Below, piece after piece: positions 52,886 to 61,392 of a DNA stretch of 64,000 bases. A model generated the notes under the pieces. That model did no database searches. It was given only the letters and a program-made list of their open reading frames with translations, and was not told the DNA's origin. Source of the DNA: Candidatus Nitrososphaera gargensis Ga9.2 (GTDB lineage: Archaea > Thermoproteota > Nitrososphaeria > Nitrososphaerales > Nitrososphaeraceae); assembly GCF_000303155.1 (NCBI RefSeq), contig NC_018719.1:124001-188000 (forward strand). Reading direction: 5' to 3'. The stretch's first letter is position 1; each line of letters opens with the position of its first letter. Position numbers and translations under genes: made by a program.

Positions 52886-52953
52886 TGTCATAGCTAGAAA
52901 AAACTATGGCGGAAGGCAGGCTCAAAACATAGTCCTGCTTCCTTTTTCACAAA

Positions 52954-53877
52954 CTAAAAGTCAATCTTGCCCATCCTGCCGCTTCTATAGTCCTCTATCG
53001 CTTGGTAGATCTCATCCTTTGTATTCATCACAAACGGCCCATAGCGGGCGACAGGCTCCTTCAGCGGCACGCCTGCTATTAGCAGAACGTCCAGAGGCGA
53101 TGCGGCGTCGCTTGGCGACTTTATCGATACCTTGTCGCCACCATTTGCAAACAGTACGACCTGCTCTCTTTGCGCGGGCTTTTCATCTACCCCAAAGAGC
53201 CCCTTGCCGCCGACTATGTACGCAAACGCGTTATAGTCCTGCGGGACTGGTTGCGCCATCTCTGCGCCCGGCTCGAGAGTAAAGTGCAGGTACATTATCG
53301 GGGTCCGCGTTTCTATTACCGCTTGCTTGCCAAGCGCCTCTCCCGCAATCACCCTGACCTTCACGCGACCGTCAGGGCTCTTGGCAACAGGTATCTCGGC
53401 GCTTGGGATGTCCTGGTAGCGCGGTTTTACCATCTTGTCGCGCCTTGGCAGGTTGACCCACAGCTGAAAGCCATGCAGCCTCCCACCTGTGCGCACAAAT
53501 TCTCTTTCTGGCATTTCAGAGTGTATCACGCCGGCGCCGGCAGTCATCCACTGCACGTCCCCGGCGGCAAGCTTGCCAGAGTGCCCCTGCGAGTCCTTGT
53601 GCTCAAACCGACCGTCAAGCAAGTATGTCACTGTCTCAAAGCCCCGGTGTGGATGGTCTGGTGCGCCCTTGGCTTCTCCGGGAGCGAGGACCATCGGGCC
53701 CATTTCGTCCAGCAGCATGAATGGATCAAAGTCTGGAAGGAAATGCGTCGGGAACGACCTGTGCACCAAAAAGCCTTCGCCTTCCATCGTCCTAGTGCTG
53801 TTTACAATGCGCTGTACAGAGCGAGACGTGCTTGTGGTAGAATCGTTATTGTTCACCAACGAATTTTTAGTAACCAT
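52954..53877 (-). CDS. Pirin family protein
   Basis: 307 aa bicupin. The metal site in the N-terminal cupin is visible: DHPHRGFETVTYLLDGRFEH (two His), MTAGAGVIHSEMPE (His and Glu). C-terminal cupin has MYLHFTLEPGAEMAQPVPQD. Pirins bind iron and some are quercetin dioxygenases or redox sensors. Starts from ATG 53877, 24 bp after the TATA-like box at 53901. Its promoter matches that of the TFB gene, so the two are probably coregulated. Confidence 0.92.
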   Translation of the reverse strand: MVTKNSLVNNNDSTTSTSRSVQRIVNSTRTMEGEGFLVHRSFPTHFLPDFDPFMLLDEMGPMVLAPGEAKGAPDHPHRGFETVTYLLDGRFEHKDSQGHSGKLAAGDVQWMTAGAGVIHSEMPEREFVRTGGRLHGFQLWVNLPRRDKMVKPRYQDIPSAEIPVAKSPDGRVKVRVIAGEALGKQAVIETRTPIMYLHFTLEPGAEMAQPVPQDYNAFAYIVGGKGLFGVDEKPAQREQVVLFANGGDKVSIKSPSDAASPLDVLLIAGVPLKEPVARYGPFVMNTKDEIYQAIEDYRSGRMGKIDF

Positions 53878-53900
53878 AAATACATTGTATGCAGTTACTT

Positions 53901-53969
53901 ATTTAACCTAGGTAGCAATAACTTACTTAGCAGGTCTGTTGCACCAAACGTGGTAAGTTTGGACTTACC
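53901..53969 (-). promoter_or_regulatory. Pirin promoter with shared TATA and two inverted repeats
   Basis: Same arrangement as upstream of TFB: GTTAAAT (53901-53907), ATTGCTAC (53912-53919), CTTACT-T-AGCAGG on the plus strand (53922-53934, imperfect palindrome), GGTAAG-N6-CTTACC (53952-53969, perfect 6-bp arms). Gaps are 4, 2 and 17 bp in both places. 26 of the first 34 positions agree. Confidence 0.75.
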
Positions 53970-53975
53970 ATGGGT

Positions 53976-54941
53976 TCAAATCCCCTTTATCCCCTGCGCT
54001 ACCAGAATCGAGTAGCAGCCAAGGCCGCACTCTTCGCATATTGGCTTCATGCTCTTTGGGTCAGCGCTGCCTATGCAGCAGGGCTGCTTGACCCTTCCCA
54101 TGTGGTCAAGCGACAGTATAGCCCATGAGGGGCAGTCCACTGGCGTCGTCCCTACTCCACCCCAGTTGCCCTTCATCAGGGACATCTGGCTGATAGGGTT
54201 GACGATATAGTTGGGATACTTTTTCTTTAATGCGATCAGCTTGTCAACTACTGAATTGCGCAGCTCGCCAAACGGCAGCATCAGCGGGTCGCCCTTGGCA
54301 AACGGCGTATGGAACTGAAGACCAATCTTGTTTACTTTTCCCCTCCATTCTTCTATCAAGTCTTCGACAGTCATGTAATTCCGTGAATTTATTGTCATTG
54401 AGAGCCAGATTTCCTTCCAAGCAGGTATCCCATTATGCGGTGGACCTGCAGTATAGTCGAGTATGTTCTTCTTTGTCTTTGCATATGCTCCTTCTCCCCT
54501 TATGCTGTCATGCACCTTCTCCGTTCCGTCCAACGATACCCAGTAGAAATACAGTCCATTGTAGCGCTTTAATGGAAAAGTTCCATTTGTGACGACGCAG
54601 ACCCTCTTGGGCATCTCTTTGCAAAAGAGCTCGATTATGTCCGGGCGCAGCGTAGGTTCTCCACCGACGAGAGTAGTGATAAAAATGCGCTGTTTGTTAA
54701 AGACGTCCTTGATTATCTTCCTCCAGTCCTCGACCGTCTTGTCCTTCTCTTCCTTTCGGTTGAGCCACCAGTAGCAGTGGGTGCAATGCAAATTGCAAAT
54801 GTTGTTAACGTCTACAGAGCCGTGCAAGGGCTGCTTAACACCAAACAGCCTATACGCAATCATTTTCCTGATTAGGCTAGTGTAAAACGGCATTTCGCGG
54901 ATAAGGTCGGTTATGCTGCGGCCATAAATCAGGTCTACCAT
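53976..54941 (-). CDS. Radical SAM protein
   Basis: 321 aa. CNLHCTHC near residues 50-57 is the CxxxCxxC cluster motif (4Fe-4S and SAM). GGEPTLRPDII and VVTNGTF follow as in the TIM-barrel family. A second Cys set at the C-terminus (CPSW, CC, CEECGLGC) is SPASM-like and could bind another cluster. No substrate inferable. The C-terminal nine residues are encoded opposite a T-arm-like sequence next to the pirin promoter, so the true ending may have changed. Confidence 0.88.
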   Translation of the reverse strand: MVDLIYGRSITDLIREMPFYTSLIRKMIAYRLFGVKQPLHGSVDVNNICNLHCTHCYWWLNRKEEKDKTVEDWRKIIKDVFNKQRIFITTLVGGEPTLRPDIIELFCKEMPKRVCVVTNGTFPLKRYNGLYFYWVSLDGTEKVHDSIRGEGAYAKTKKNILDYTAGPPHNGIPAWKEIWLSMTINSRNYMTVEDLIEEWRGKVNKIGLQFHTPFAKGDPLMLPFGELRNSVVDKLIALKKKYPNYIVNPISQMSLMKGNWGGVGTTPVDCPSWAILSLDHMGRVKQPCCIGSADPKSMKPICEECGLGCYSILVAQGIKGI

Positions 54942-55114
54942 CCATTATAGAGGGAGTGTCCAGTAATTAAGCAGGATAGTGCAAGTGTTCCAGATAAATC
55001 ATCAGCTAGTCGCGTTATATGCAAGAACTGTGTGTACATGACGTAACCAACGAACAGGCTGGCATAATAGTAACAATCGACTTGTTGAATACTGCAACCT
55101 ATTCTTGTTTTTTC

Positions 55115-57298
55115 TTATTTGTAAAGCGATAACGCCATTGCTTCCCTTGGCTTTGTATCCCTCTGTGTCTTTATCTTCTTGACAGCCTGTTCAAAGTGGC
55201 GCAACATTATGTGCGCTTCTGTAGCATGCTTTGCCGCCTCTTCTGGCGTTGGATATTTTGCCAAATATTCATGTAGGACGAGCGATATTGCAGTATTTAC
55301 TACTGCGGCGGTGTCTGCCCCGCTGAATCCTTCTGTCATTGCTTCTGCTATTTTCTGAATGTTCACATCCTGACCAATGGGCTTTCCATTGGCATGAATC
55401 TCAAGTATCTTGGCCCTTGTCTTGCTATCTGGGTTCGGAACAAGTATTATTCTGTCAAATCTGCCGGGCCTCAAAAGCGCAGGGTCAACCATGTCAGGTC
55501 TGTTAGTTGCGCCCAAGACTACAACTCCATGCAATTCGCTGATGCCGTCTATTTCTGTTAGAATCTGAGAAACTATTCTCTCAGTTCCACTTCCCCCTCC
55601 CCCACCTTCCATTCCCCCGCCTCTTGTTGGAGCAATCGAGTCAATTTCGTCAAGGAATATGACACAGGGCGCCGCCTGTCTTGCCCTTCTGAATACCTCT
55701 CTTATTCCACGCTCTGACTCGCCAATCCACTTGGATACCAGTTCAGGGCCCTTGACGCTGATAAAGTTGGCTTCCGATTCGGTCGCCACTGCCTTTGCCA
55801 AGAGAGTTTTGCCAGTCCCAGACGGTCCATGCAACAAAATGCCTTTTGGAACTTTATGACCTAGCTTTGCATAAAGATCGGGGTATCTGAGTGGCCACTC
55901 GACAGCTTCTTGCAATTCACGTTTTACGCCATCAAGACCTCCAATATCTTGCCATTTTACGTCTGGAGATTCAAGGAAGACTTCTCTCATTGCAGAGGGT
56001 GTGACATCTCTTATGGCCTGGTCAAAATCATTTTGGGTTATTATGAGCTTGTCAAGTGTTGCTGGTGGCAACTTGTCCTCTTCCATGTTCAGCTCGGGCA
56101 GCAACCTGCGAAGGCACTTCATTGCAGCTTCCTTGCATAGATATTCCAGATCAGCACCAACAAAACCATGGGAAACCGCTGCTATTCTGGGCTGGTCAAC
56201 GTCGGTGTCAAGCGGCATATTGCGGGAATGAATCTGAAGGATTTCCAGCCGTCCATGTTTGTCAGGCACCTTGATCTCGATTTCCCGGTCAAACCTTCCC
56301 GGTCTTCTCAAGGCTGGGTCAAGGGCATTTTGTCTGTTGGTAGCTGCAATTACGATGACTTTTCCTCTGCCCTCGAGACCATCCATTAATGACAACATTT
56401 GCGACACTACTCTCCTTTCAACTTCGCCTGTCACTTCTTCTCTCTTTGGCGCGATGGAATCAATTTCGTCGATAAATATTATGGATGGAGCCTTGTCTTT
56501 TGCCTCTTTGAATATTTCACGCAAGCGCGCTTCTGATTCTCCGTAAAACTTGCTCATGATCTCCGGGCCGGAGATAGTAATAAAATGCGCGTTGCTCTCG
56601 CTTGCGACTGCCTTAGCAAGCAGGGTCTTGCCAGTTCCTGGAGGCCCGAACAGCAGCACTCCCTTTGGAGCTTCAATTCCCAGTTTTTCAAATATCTCTG
56701 GATGTCTTAGAGGAAGCTCTATCATTTCTCTGACCTTTTGCAGTTCATCCTTCAAGCCCCCAATGTCTTCGTATGACACATGGGGCATACCTCGCAAATC
56801 TGCATCTTTTTCAGTAATGGTGAATAAAGTCTTGCTTGTCACAAGTACCGCATCCGCGGGCGGGGTTACACCAACTACTTGGAATGTAAGCCTGCCGCCA
56901 AAATAAGGCAACATGATATTGTCGCCTTTGACAAGTGGAGTGTTCTCAAGAGAATCAGAAATATATCGTTCATCTATAGGCGGCATCGCTTCGAGTGGAG
57001 ATACTAAAATTTTCTCTGCCGGGACTGCTTTCACTTTCTTTGCATTTGCCATGTCTCCTATCCCGACGCCTGCATTATTTCTCATCAGCCCATCTATCCT
57101 GATGCTGTTTTTTCCCTCATCTGAAGGATAAAGTGGTAAACATTTGGCAACAGTCCTGCGGCTGCCCTTTATTTCGAGAACGTCACCCGCTGCTACTCCC
57201 AAAGATGCCATAGTGTCATAATCAATCCTGGCTATGCCTTTGCCTACATCTCTTGCATAGGCTTCCAAGACCTTTAGCGGTAAAGCACCTTGATTCAT
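55115..57298 (-). CDS. cdc48: Cdc48/VAT-type AAA+ unfoldase
   Basis: 727 aa. N domain (about 1-180, double-psi barrel then four-stranded part), D1 with [14 protein letters not shown] and [15 protein letters not shown]2 with [15 protein letters not shown] (Pro to Ser in the second Walker A) and [15 protein letters not shown]. Last residues SLYK form an HbYX-type end (Leu-Tyr-Lys) used to dock on the proteasome. It unfolds proteins for degradation or complex remodelling. Two miniprotein genes lie just upstream on the same strand. Confidence 0.96.
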   Translation of the reverse strand: MNQGALPLKVLEAYARDVGKGIARIDYDTMASLGVAAGDVLEIKGSRRTVAKCLPLYPSDEGKNSIRIDGLMRNNAGVGIGDMANAKKVKAVPAEKILVSPLEAMPPIDERYISDSLENTPLVKGDNIMLPYFGGRLTFQVVGVTPPADAVLVTSKTLFTITEKDADLRGMPHVSYEDIGGLKDELQKVREMIELPLRHPEIFEKLGIEAPKGVLLFGPPGTGKTLLAKAVASESNAHFITISGPEIMSKFYGESEARLREIFKEAKDKAPSIIFIDEIDSIAPKREEVTGEVERRVVSQMLSLMDGLEGRGKVIVIAATNRQNALDPALRRPGRFDREIEIKVPDKHGRLEILQIHSRNMPLDTDVDQPRIAAVSHGFVGADLEYLCKEAAMKCLRRLLPELNMEEDKLPPATLDKLIITQNDFDQAIRDVTPSAMREVFLESPDVKWQDIGGLDGVKRELQEAVEWPLRYPDLYAKLGHKVPKGILLHGPSGTGKTLLAKAVATESEANFISVKGPELVSKWIGESERGIREVFRRARQAAPCVIFLDEIDSIAPTRGGGMEGGGGGSGTERIVSQILTEIDGISELHGVVVLGATNRPDMVDPALLRPGRFDRIILVPNPDSKTRAKILEIHANGKPIGQDVNIQKIAEAMTEGFSGADTAAVVNTAISLVLHEYLAKYPTPEEAAKHATEAHIMLRHFEQAVKKIKTQRDTKPREAMALSLYK

Positions 57299-57336
57299 GA
57301 TTTACTCTCTACCTGCAAAGCTATCTGTTGTCATGA
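57299..57336. other. Short spacer before cdc48
   Basis: 38 bp with no recognisable element. It lies between the membrane miniprotein stop and the cdc48 start and contains no clear TATA box. Confidence 0.4.
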
Positions 57337-57594
57337 TTACTCGTGGTCCTCTTGCCATTGCTTGTCCAAAGGCTGTCTTTCATCGGGATCAGGTGTTATC
57401 GGTATCCAAGGAGCGCAGCCAATGGAAGAGGAGGTTGCCAAGAGATCAGGAGAGGCTGTCTTCTTGCTTTGGCTGCAGTATAAAACGATCACGAATAAGA
57501 TGAGCGCTCTGCCCATAAGAACCCTTGCTTTATTGCGCTTCCATAACCCTACCCAAATCGGGATGACTGTTCCTTTGTATTCTGAACAATACAT
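57337..57594 (-). CDS. Small membrane protein upstream of cdc48
   Basis: 85 aa from ATG 57594, or 59 aa from the internal ATG at 57516 (MGRALILFVIVLYCSQSKK). One hydrophobic helix (about 27-43 of the long form) and a Pro/Asp/Glu-rich tail (WIPITPDPDERQPLDKQW). It starts 7 bp after the Cys-rich gene and ends 38 bp before cdc48, so cotranscription is likely. No family recognised; a membrane adaptor for Cdc48 is only a guess. Confidence 0.5.
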   Translation of the reverse strand: MYCSEYKGTVIPIWVGLWKRNKARVLMGRALILFVIVLYCSQSKKTASPDLLATSSSIGCAPWIPITPDPDERQPLDKQWQEDHE

Positions 57595-57601
57595 ATGCCT
57601 A

Positions 57602-57742
57602 CTACTTGATAGTCAAATCAAGATAATCTCTGCAACATTTGTCCGAACAAAAGACAAAGAAACCCTTTACAGCACTTGAATAGCTCACTCCTTCAATAAA
57701 GTCTTGAAACTCTTTTCCGCACGATTGGCATAGCCGGTACAT
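57602..57742 (-). CDS. Cys-rich zinc miniprotein upstream of cdc48
   Basis: 46 aa, ATG 57742 to TAG 57602. LCQSCGKEFQDF and FCSDKCCRDYLDL give a CxxC and a CxxxCC, enough for a treble-clef-like zinc knuckle (similar to MYM/TRASH-type small knuckles). First of three same-strand genes with cdc48. Function unknown. Confidence 0.6.
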   Translation of the reverse strand: MYRLCQSCGKEFQDFIEGVSYSSAVKGFFVFCSDKCCRDYLDLTIK

Positions 57743-57842
57743 TGCATTAGTATATGATCGTGCCGTCCATAAGGCTGTTTGTGTTACCAGTGCATGATAT
57801 GGATATATCCTAGTTCACCCTATAGACAATGAGTATATTTTT

Positions 57843-58065
57843 ATGGCAACAATTAGAGTATACAAGCGAAATTCTACCTTCATAGAATTATCTAATCTGG
57901 TCGAAGAGCTTGGCAACGTTGGGTTGACAGATAACTTTGAAAAAATACTATAACAAGCCGTTTGAGCATGGAGCAAAGAGCATAGTTGCCGGTCCAAGTT
58001 TCATGCAATTTCTGAACAAGTTATTTCAGACACAGATTGCAGCCGGGGGACATACTGCAATTTGA
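57843..58065 (+). pseudogene. Small protein broken at a poly-A tract
   Basis: ATG 57843 starts RVYKRNSTFIELSNLVEELG and NVGLTDNFEKIL, ending at TAA 57951. If one A is removed from the A6 tract (57940-57945), the frame continues YYNKPFEHGAKSIVAGPSFM and QFLNKLFQTQIAAGG to TGA 58065. About 73 aa in total. The A6 tract makes a slip, true mutation or sequencing error possible. Function unknown. Confidence 0.55.
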
Positions 58066-58145
58066 ATCTGGCAATCATAACAAATACTTCATGTTCTAGC
58101 TGACTGGCACTTGGGATGAGATAATTAAGCTGCAATGATGAGACT

Positions 58146-58625
58146 ATGGCTCTGTCAGTAGTTTCCAAAATACTGGTTCCGATAGACGGTTCAGAGTCAT
58201 CAATGCGTGCGGCTAACGCTGCAATTGAGCTGGCCAGAAGGTATAATGAAGAATCACGTCCTGTTGAAGTGATTGCACTCCATGTTATAGATATCAATCC
58301 AAAGTTTCATCTTTTCACCAAGTACGGCTTCCATTATTCTGAATACGAAAGAAAGGCGAAGGAGACAGCTCAGAAAGGCACTGCTGAGTGGTTTCCTAAA
58401 ATAAAGGAGAAGGCAGACCACCACAACCTCCGCTTCAGGTCGGAAGTGACCGACAGTTCTTCAGCATCTGTCGTTGGGGAAATCGTAAAGTTTGCAGAAA
58501 GAGAGAAAGTAGACCTTATCGTTCTAGGAACAAGAGGCCAGTCCGAGTTTGAAAGGCTGCTGATAGGAAGTGTTACTTCTGGCGTAACCGTTTATGCGCA
58601 ATGCAGCGTAATGATAGTAAAATAA
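58146..58625 (+). CDS. Universal stress protein (UspA family)
   Basis: 159 aa. Starts KILVPIDGSESSMRAANAAI; ATP-binding loop VLGTRGQSEFERLLIGSVTS matches Gx2Gx9G[ST]. Such proteins bind ATP and respond to growth arrest or oxidative stress. Single gene with no clear partner. Confidence 0.94.
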   Translation: MALSVVSKILVPIDGSESSMRAANAAIELARRYNEESRPVEVIALHVIDINPKFHLFTKYGFHYSEYERKAKETAQKGTAEWFPKIKEKADHHNLRFRSEVTDSSSASVVGEIVKFAEREKVDLIVLGTRGQSEFERLLIGSVTSGVTVYAQCSVMIVK

Positions 58626-58646
58626 GGTCTAGCAACTTATCGTTTA

Positions 58647-58862
58647 CTAAGCTTCGCCATTGTCAAGCATAATCCTTCTAGTTCTATGTCCTGTGAGTTG
58701 TTCATGCTCCTCTGATTCTGATTTGAAAATAGTAAAGTATGTGCAACCATGGCATATGTATAGACAATCAAGCAGTTCTGTTATGATGATTACGCTTTTC
58801 TCCTTCGCATCGCTTCTTTCGTCAAGACTCCTGACGCCTGCATGTTCTCTAGGAAGATCCAA
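58647..58862 (-). CDS. C2H2-type finger miniprotein, 71 aa
   Basis: TTG start 58862 (ATG not available upstream). A knuckle YICHGCTYFTIFKSESEEHE then QLTGH forms CxxC-x13-H-x5-H, a loose C2H2. It overlaps, in another phase, the end of the gene at 58790. The two may be one gene with a frameshift, since the shared DNA gives coherent sequence in both. Confidence 0.5.
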   Translation of the reverse strand: MDLPREHAGVRSLDERSDAKEKSVIIITELLDCLYICHGCTYFTIFKSESEEHEQLTGHRTRRIMLDNGEA

Positions 58863-59053
58863 AGCTCGATGTCCATTGCTGCAAGCGCTGGTTCACTGTA
58901 ATGATCCAATATGTCATCTATGCTAATCATCACCTTATACAACGCCAGTTCCGCACATGCTTCGGCTATGTGGTTCACTCTGAAAACCTCTTTTCTATCC
59001 ACTCTCTGCCTTTCGCTGTAACTTCCCATTTGCCATCGGGATGCTCCATCCAC
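58790..59053 (-). CDS. Small hypothetical protein, 87 aa
   Basis: The part from about residue 26 on (VNHIAEACAELALYKVMISI, then DILDHYSEPALAAMDIELWI) reads as a genuine helical protein. The first 25 residues overlap a different frame that encodes WMEHPDGKWEVTAKGREWIE and stops at 58975, so the true start may be internal, near the GTG at residue 26. Overlaps the C2H2 gene downstream. Confidence 0.4.
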   Translation of the reverse strand: MDGASRWQMGSYSERQRVDRKEVFRVNHIAEACAELALYKVMISIDDILDHYSEPALAAMDIELWIFLENMQASGVLTKEAMRRRKA

Positions 59054-59130
59054 CTATTGTGAAACAGAAAGGATATCCAAATTTGCACAAGCTGCCTTGT
59101 GTCAATCCCGAGAGTTCTAGGGGATTTACT
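58975..59130 (-). pseudogene. Winged-helix C-terminal remnant
   Basis: A frame without an ATG until residue 24 from its end reads GIDTRQLVQIWISFLFHNRW and MEHPDGKWEVTAKGREWIEK, ending in TGA 58975. The final WEVTAKGREWIEKRF is typical of the wing of short archaeal winged-helix regulators. A stop codon precedes it at about 59135. Likely a decayed regulator. Confidence 0.35.
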
Positions 59131-59338
59131 TTATTGGTAGGCGTAGAATATCACATAAGCCTACCATTGTCATGATATACAATTTCTCTATGCCTCGACG
59201 TATGATATGCGCTGCAGCTATATACATATTGGCTAGTTGAACTTGCATGCCCGCATTTTGTATATCATCTATTATCTTGACATTGATAACTCTTCGGTGT
59301 ACCTCTGGCAAAATTATGGAGTAGAGGAAATTAGCCAC
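59126..59338 (-). CDS. Possible small protein, 70 aa
   Basis: GTG start 59338. VINVKIIDDIQNAGMQVQLA and MYIAAAHIIRRGIEKLYIMT look helical. No motif, no clear promoter. Could be noise in an area rich in decayed genes. Confidence 0.3.
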   Translation of the reverse strand: MANFLYSIILPEVHRRVINVKIIDDIQNAGMQVQLANMYIAAAHIIRRGIEKLYIMTMVGLCDILRLPIK

Positions 59339-59421
59339 AGAATTAATTGGGTAAAAGGCTTTGTAGTGGCAAACTAGAATTCACTCTAATGATTCGTTAG
59401 GTCATGCATATGCTTCAAAGC

Positions 59422-59628
59422 TTATTGATTATCCGAAAAGGAGTATCTTGGCGGCTTATCGGCCGTATGCAGCAAAACTCCTTTGACGCGAAGGCCATTC
59501 AAAGCGTGCGGAACGTCATTCCTGTTTCGCAAGCCGATATGCATTTTCATTTCAGAAACGGTAGAGTTTGGATGTGCCTTCAAGATATCTATTAGTGCTT
59601 GCTCTTTTGAAGTATAAAATTTGACCAT
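59422..59628 (-). CDS. Mini winged-helix protein
   Basis: 68 aa from ATG 59628 (ATG 59649 would add MHHKRQD). KEQALIDILKAHPNSTVSEM and NDVPHALNGLRVKGVLLHTA give an HTH and wing. It resembles the 62256 gene in length, arrangement and ending (KGVL[LR]HT). Probably a DNA-binding miniprotein. Confidence 0.65.
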   Translation of the reverse strand: MVKFYTSKEQALIDILKAHPNSTVSEMKMHIGLRNRNDVPHALNGLRVKGVLLHTADKPPRYSFSDNQ

Positions 59629-59690
59629 ATCTTGTCTTTTGTGATGCATTCCCTCAAGTTAAGTTAGACAGTAAGAAAAACATACCAATC

Positions 59691-59783
59691 TTAGAAAAAG
59701 GATGTATCGTGGATGTTATCCATGGATTCAATGACCTCGTCCATTTTCCTTTCTCTCAGAATACTTCCTCTAGCATCTATCAT
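59691..59783 (-). CDS. Possible 30-aa peptide with its own TATA box
   Basis: ATG 59783 to TAA 59691 encodes IDARGSILRERKMDEVIESM and DNIHDTSFF. A good TATA-like CTATATAAGG on the minus strand lies at about 59829-59838, 45-50 bp before the start. No other frame uses that promoter well. Very short, so tentative. Confidence 0.35.
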   Translation of the reverse strand: MIDARGSILRERKMDEVIESMDNIHDTSFF

Positions 59784-59912
59784 AGCAAAAATGAGAATCC
59801 CTCAAGTTGCAGGCAGTCTATTAGCGCTCCTTATATAGCTGAAGCGCCTATAATATAATAGTAACACGTAGAAAATCGAGAAGCTAGTTCTTCTAATTCT
59901 CCATCCTCCGTC

Positions 59913-60821
59913 ATGGTAATGCAGTCTTCAACAATCTCTTGCATGTGCGGTAAAGACCAGCAGCTTGTAACAGACTTGGAATCTGGCGAAATAGTATGTA
60001 GCAAGTGCGGCCTTGTATCATCCGATAGGGTCCAAGAAAGTCGCGCAGAATGGCGAATATTCAATTCAGAGAGCAATGGCAGGTCGAGGGTAGGGTCTCC
60101 TTCATCTCTTGCCTATCATGATATGGGTTTGGCAACAGTAATCGGAAAAGAAAATAGAGATTCGAGCGGACATCAGCTTGAGCCCTCAATGAATGCAAGT
60201 ATCCAGAGACTAAGAACATGGGATTTCAGATCGCAAGCACATTCGCCTACGAAGAGAAATCTTATGCATGCCTTTAGCGAGCTTGGAAGACTGAAGGATA
60301 AACTCGGGTTATCTGACGCGATAATGGAAAAGACTGCCTATCTATACAGAAAGGCTCACGAAAAACACTTGGTAAGGGGAAGGTCTACTTCATCCATTTT
60401 AGCGGCTGCTATATACGCTTCATGCAGAGAGTTGGGAGCCTCAAGAACATTAAAAGACGTGGCTAAAGCGACTGACATCAAGCGCAAGGCTATTTCACGC
60501 AGCTACCGAATTCTTGTCTTGGAACTTGACATTAAGGTGCCTCTGGCGGATCCAATGAAATGCATCGCCAAGATAGCAAACAGCGCGAAATTGACTGAGA
60601 AGACCAAACGGATGGCGATGGACACCATGAACGATCTCATTGGGAAAGAGATTTCTGCAGGCAAGCTTCCTATGGGCCTTGCAGCGACAGTTCTTTACAT
60701 GTCTTGCCTAGCCAATGGGGAAAGTAAAACTCAAAAAGATATTGCAGATATGGCAGGAGTAACGGAAGTCACCATCAGAAATAGGTTCAAGGACCTAAAA
60801 GCAAAGCTGGAATTGGAGTAG
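59913..60821 (+). CDS. tfb: Transcription factor B with zinc ribbon
   Basis: 302 aa. N-terminal zinc ribbon with CMC (one residue between cysteines rather than two) and IVCSKCGLVSSDRVQESRAE, then two cyclin folds (KTAYLYRKAHEKHLVRGRST; TQKDIADMAGVTEVTIRNRF). It recruits polymerase to TBP-bound promoters. TATA-like CTATAATATAATA is at about 59850. ATG 59922 (MQSSTI) is an alternative start. The first zinc knuckle is atypical. Clearly related to the TFB at 51817. Confidence 0.93.
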   Translation: MVMQSSTISCMCGKDQQLVTDLESGEIVCSKCGLVSSDRVQESRAEWRIFNSESNGRSRVGSPSSLAYHDMGLATVIGKENRDSSGHQLEPSMNASIQRLRTWDFRSQAHSPTKRNLMHAFSELGRLKDKLGLSDAIMEKTAYLYRKAHEKHLVRGRSTSSILAAAIYASCRELGASRTLKDVAKATDIKRKAISRSYRILVLELDIKVPLADPMKCIAKIANSAKLTEKTKRMAMDTMNDLIGKEISAGKLPMGLAATVLYMSCLANGESKTQKDIADMAGVTEVTIRNRFKDLKAKLELE

Positions 60822-60837
60822 GAGAATTCAATTACAC

Positions 60838-61095
60838 ATGACCAATAACGCGGATGATACGCAGGAAGAAAAAGATTTCAGGTCAAAATATGCTCATGAG
60901 CTGCAGAAGAAAAAGATGCAGAGTTACGCTAATTGGCATTTTGGTTTAGATGAGATATCGGATGAACTAGCGCGGGTGAAGCATCAAGCAATGATAACAC
61001 CAGGACGCAGAGGAGAGCAAATAAAATACGAGGAAATCAACAAGGAGATCCTCAGGCGCATAAGTATAGGACATCCTGTGAAGCAGGACAAGTAA
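60838..61095 (+). CDS. Small hypothetical protein cotranscribed with TFB
   Basis: 85 aa, hydrophilic, helical (EEKDFRSKYAHELQKKKMQS, LDEISDELARVKHQAMITPG, EEINKEILRRISIGH). Starts 16 bp after the TFB stop, so likely the same transcript. No known motif. Confidence 0.7.
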   Translation: MTNNADDTQEEKDFRSKYAHELQKKKMQSYANWHFGLDEISDELARVKHQAMITPGRRGEQIKYEEINKEILRRISIGHPVKQDK

Positions 61096-61129
61096 TTGAA
61101 CAGGGGTGCTGTTTGTACCTGTGCAATCC

Positions 61130-61378
61130 TTATGTCATAAGGTCGAGCGCCATTTTAAGTTCTTTAATCTCCTGATCTAATGCATCTCTGTCATTCTGCT
61201 CTATGGCGTATTTCAAAAGCCGCTCGCAAGCCTCCAACTGAGCCGATATGATATCTTTCTTATCCAAGCAAAGATCATGATATCCTTGCGAAAACGCGTA
61301 TGATATCTTTCTCTTCTCTGTACACCCGCAAGTCTTGGCAACTATCACAACAGAGGCTTCTGAATCAGCAATGTTCAT
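61130..61378 (-). CDS. Small hypothetical protein, 82 aa
   Basis: VVIVAKTCGCTEKRKISYAF then a helical half (AQLEACERLLKYAIEQNDRD, EIKELKMALDLM). One CxC near residue 17. Could be a beta-hairpin/helix protein; not recognised. 14 bp from the end of the zinc miniprotein gene at 61393 on the same strand. Confidence 0.65.
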   Translation of the reverse strand: MNIADSEASVVIVAKTCGCTEKRKISYAFSQGYHDLCLDKKDIISAQLEACERLLKYAIEQNDRDALDQEIKELKMALDLMT

Positions 61379-61392
61379 ACTAAATCATCACA

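Noticed and set aside
53952-53969. Variable arm of a class II tRNA next to the T-arm-like sequence
   Set aside because: The hairpin GGTAAG-N6-CTTACC is also present at the same distance in the TFB promoter, where there is no tRNA, so it is better explained as an operator.
53170-54015. Plus-strand frame of 281 codons over pirin
   Set aside because: Antisense to a certain cupin gene and running through its conserved promoter; no motif.
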